From Cyanobacteria bacterium UBA11370 (lineage in GTDB: Bacteria > Cyanobacteriota > Cyanobacteriia > Cyanobacteriales > Coleofasciculaceae), in assembly GCA_003486645.1 (NCBI GenBank), contig DNGI01000386.1, positions 1 to 6,333 of the forward strand: a DNA stretch of 6,333 nt. The letters run 5' to 3'. The position numbers and the translations under genes are program-made. The notes beneath the pieces are model-generated. The model was not told where the DNA came from. It did not search any database and saw only the letters and a list, made by a program, of their open reading frames with translations. This document shows positions 6,299 to 6,333 of the stretch, piece after piece. Position 1 is the first letter of the stretch. The number at the start of each line of letters is the position of its first letter.

Positions 6299-6333
6299 CT
6301 GAAGGATTTAGTTGTTGGTTTTGGCAGCGGATG
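6299..6333. other. Tail after the DUF2235 gene
   Basis: Thirty-five bases with no terminator hairpin. GTTGTTGG at 6311-6318 echoes the heptamer array at 3795-3839. The final ATG (6331-6333) cannot be judged because the window ends there. Confidence 0.3.

Overview
The window reads as chromosomal DNA of a cyanobacterium, probably a filamentous one. The firmest evidence is an sbtA-sbtB pair: a sodium-dependent bicarbonate transporter of the CO2-concentrating mechanism and its PII-like partner, a combination typical of cyanobacteria. Intergenic heptanucleotide tandem repeats and short dispersed palindromes, common in filamentous cyanobacteria, fit this. No HIP1 octamer (GCGATCGC) was seen. Genus cannot be fixed from the sequence.

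Layout. 1-1750, plus strand: sbtA (GTG start, strong Shine-Dalgarno, structured leader), a 97-nt gap holding an inverted repeat, sbtB with a consensus Shine-Dalgarno, then a strong intrinsic terminator. 1732-2042: a small reading frame (1778-1933) for a predicted single-span membrane protein of 51 residues, two palindromes, and a pure pyrimidine tract. 2043-4602, minus strand, three genes transcribed leftwards: a coiled-coil protein of unknown function, a putative DNA-binding protein (ribbon-helix-helix-like N-terminus, coiled coil, helix-turn-helix-like C-terminus), and hslO (Hsp33, redox-regulated chaperone). They are separated by 205 and 153 nt, each gap with its own repeats or palindromes, so they are probably independent units. 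4603-5278: a 676-nt divergent spacer with low-complexity DNA, repeats and inverted repeats but no convincing gene. 5279-6298, plus strand: a DUF2235 alpha/beta-hydrolase. 6299-6333: a short tail.

How the genes work together. Only sbtA and sbtB form an evident functional unit: SbtB binds adenine nucleotides and docks on SbtA to tune Na+/HCO3- uptake. The small membrane-protein frame behind them is the best candidate for something undescribed, but its expression is unproven. The other four genes share no obvious pathway.

The clearest oddities are an 18-bp coding repeat expanded in the cytoplasmic loop of SbtA, a 6.4-copy heptanucleotide array where the -35 region of the DNA-binding-protein gene should lie, G-rich homopurine tracts in two intergenic regions, and visibly higher third-position GC in sbtB than in the genes to its right. 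I found no rRNA, tRNA, CRISPR array, transposase or clear defence or toxin system.
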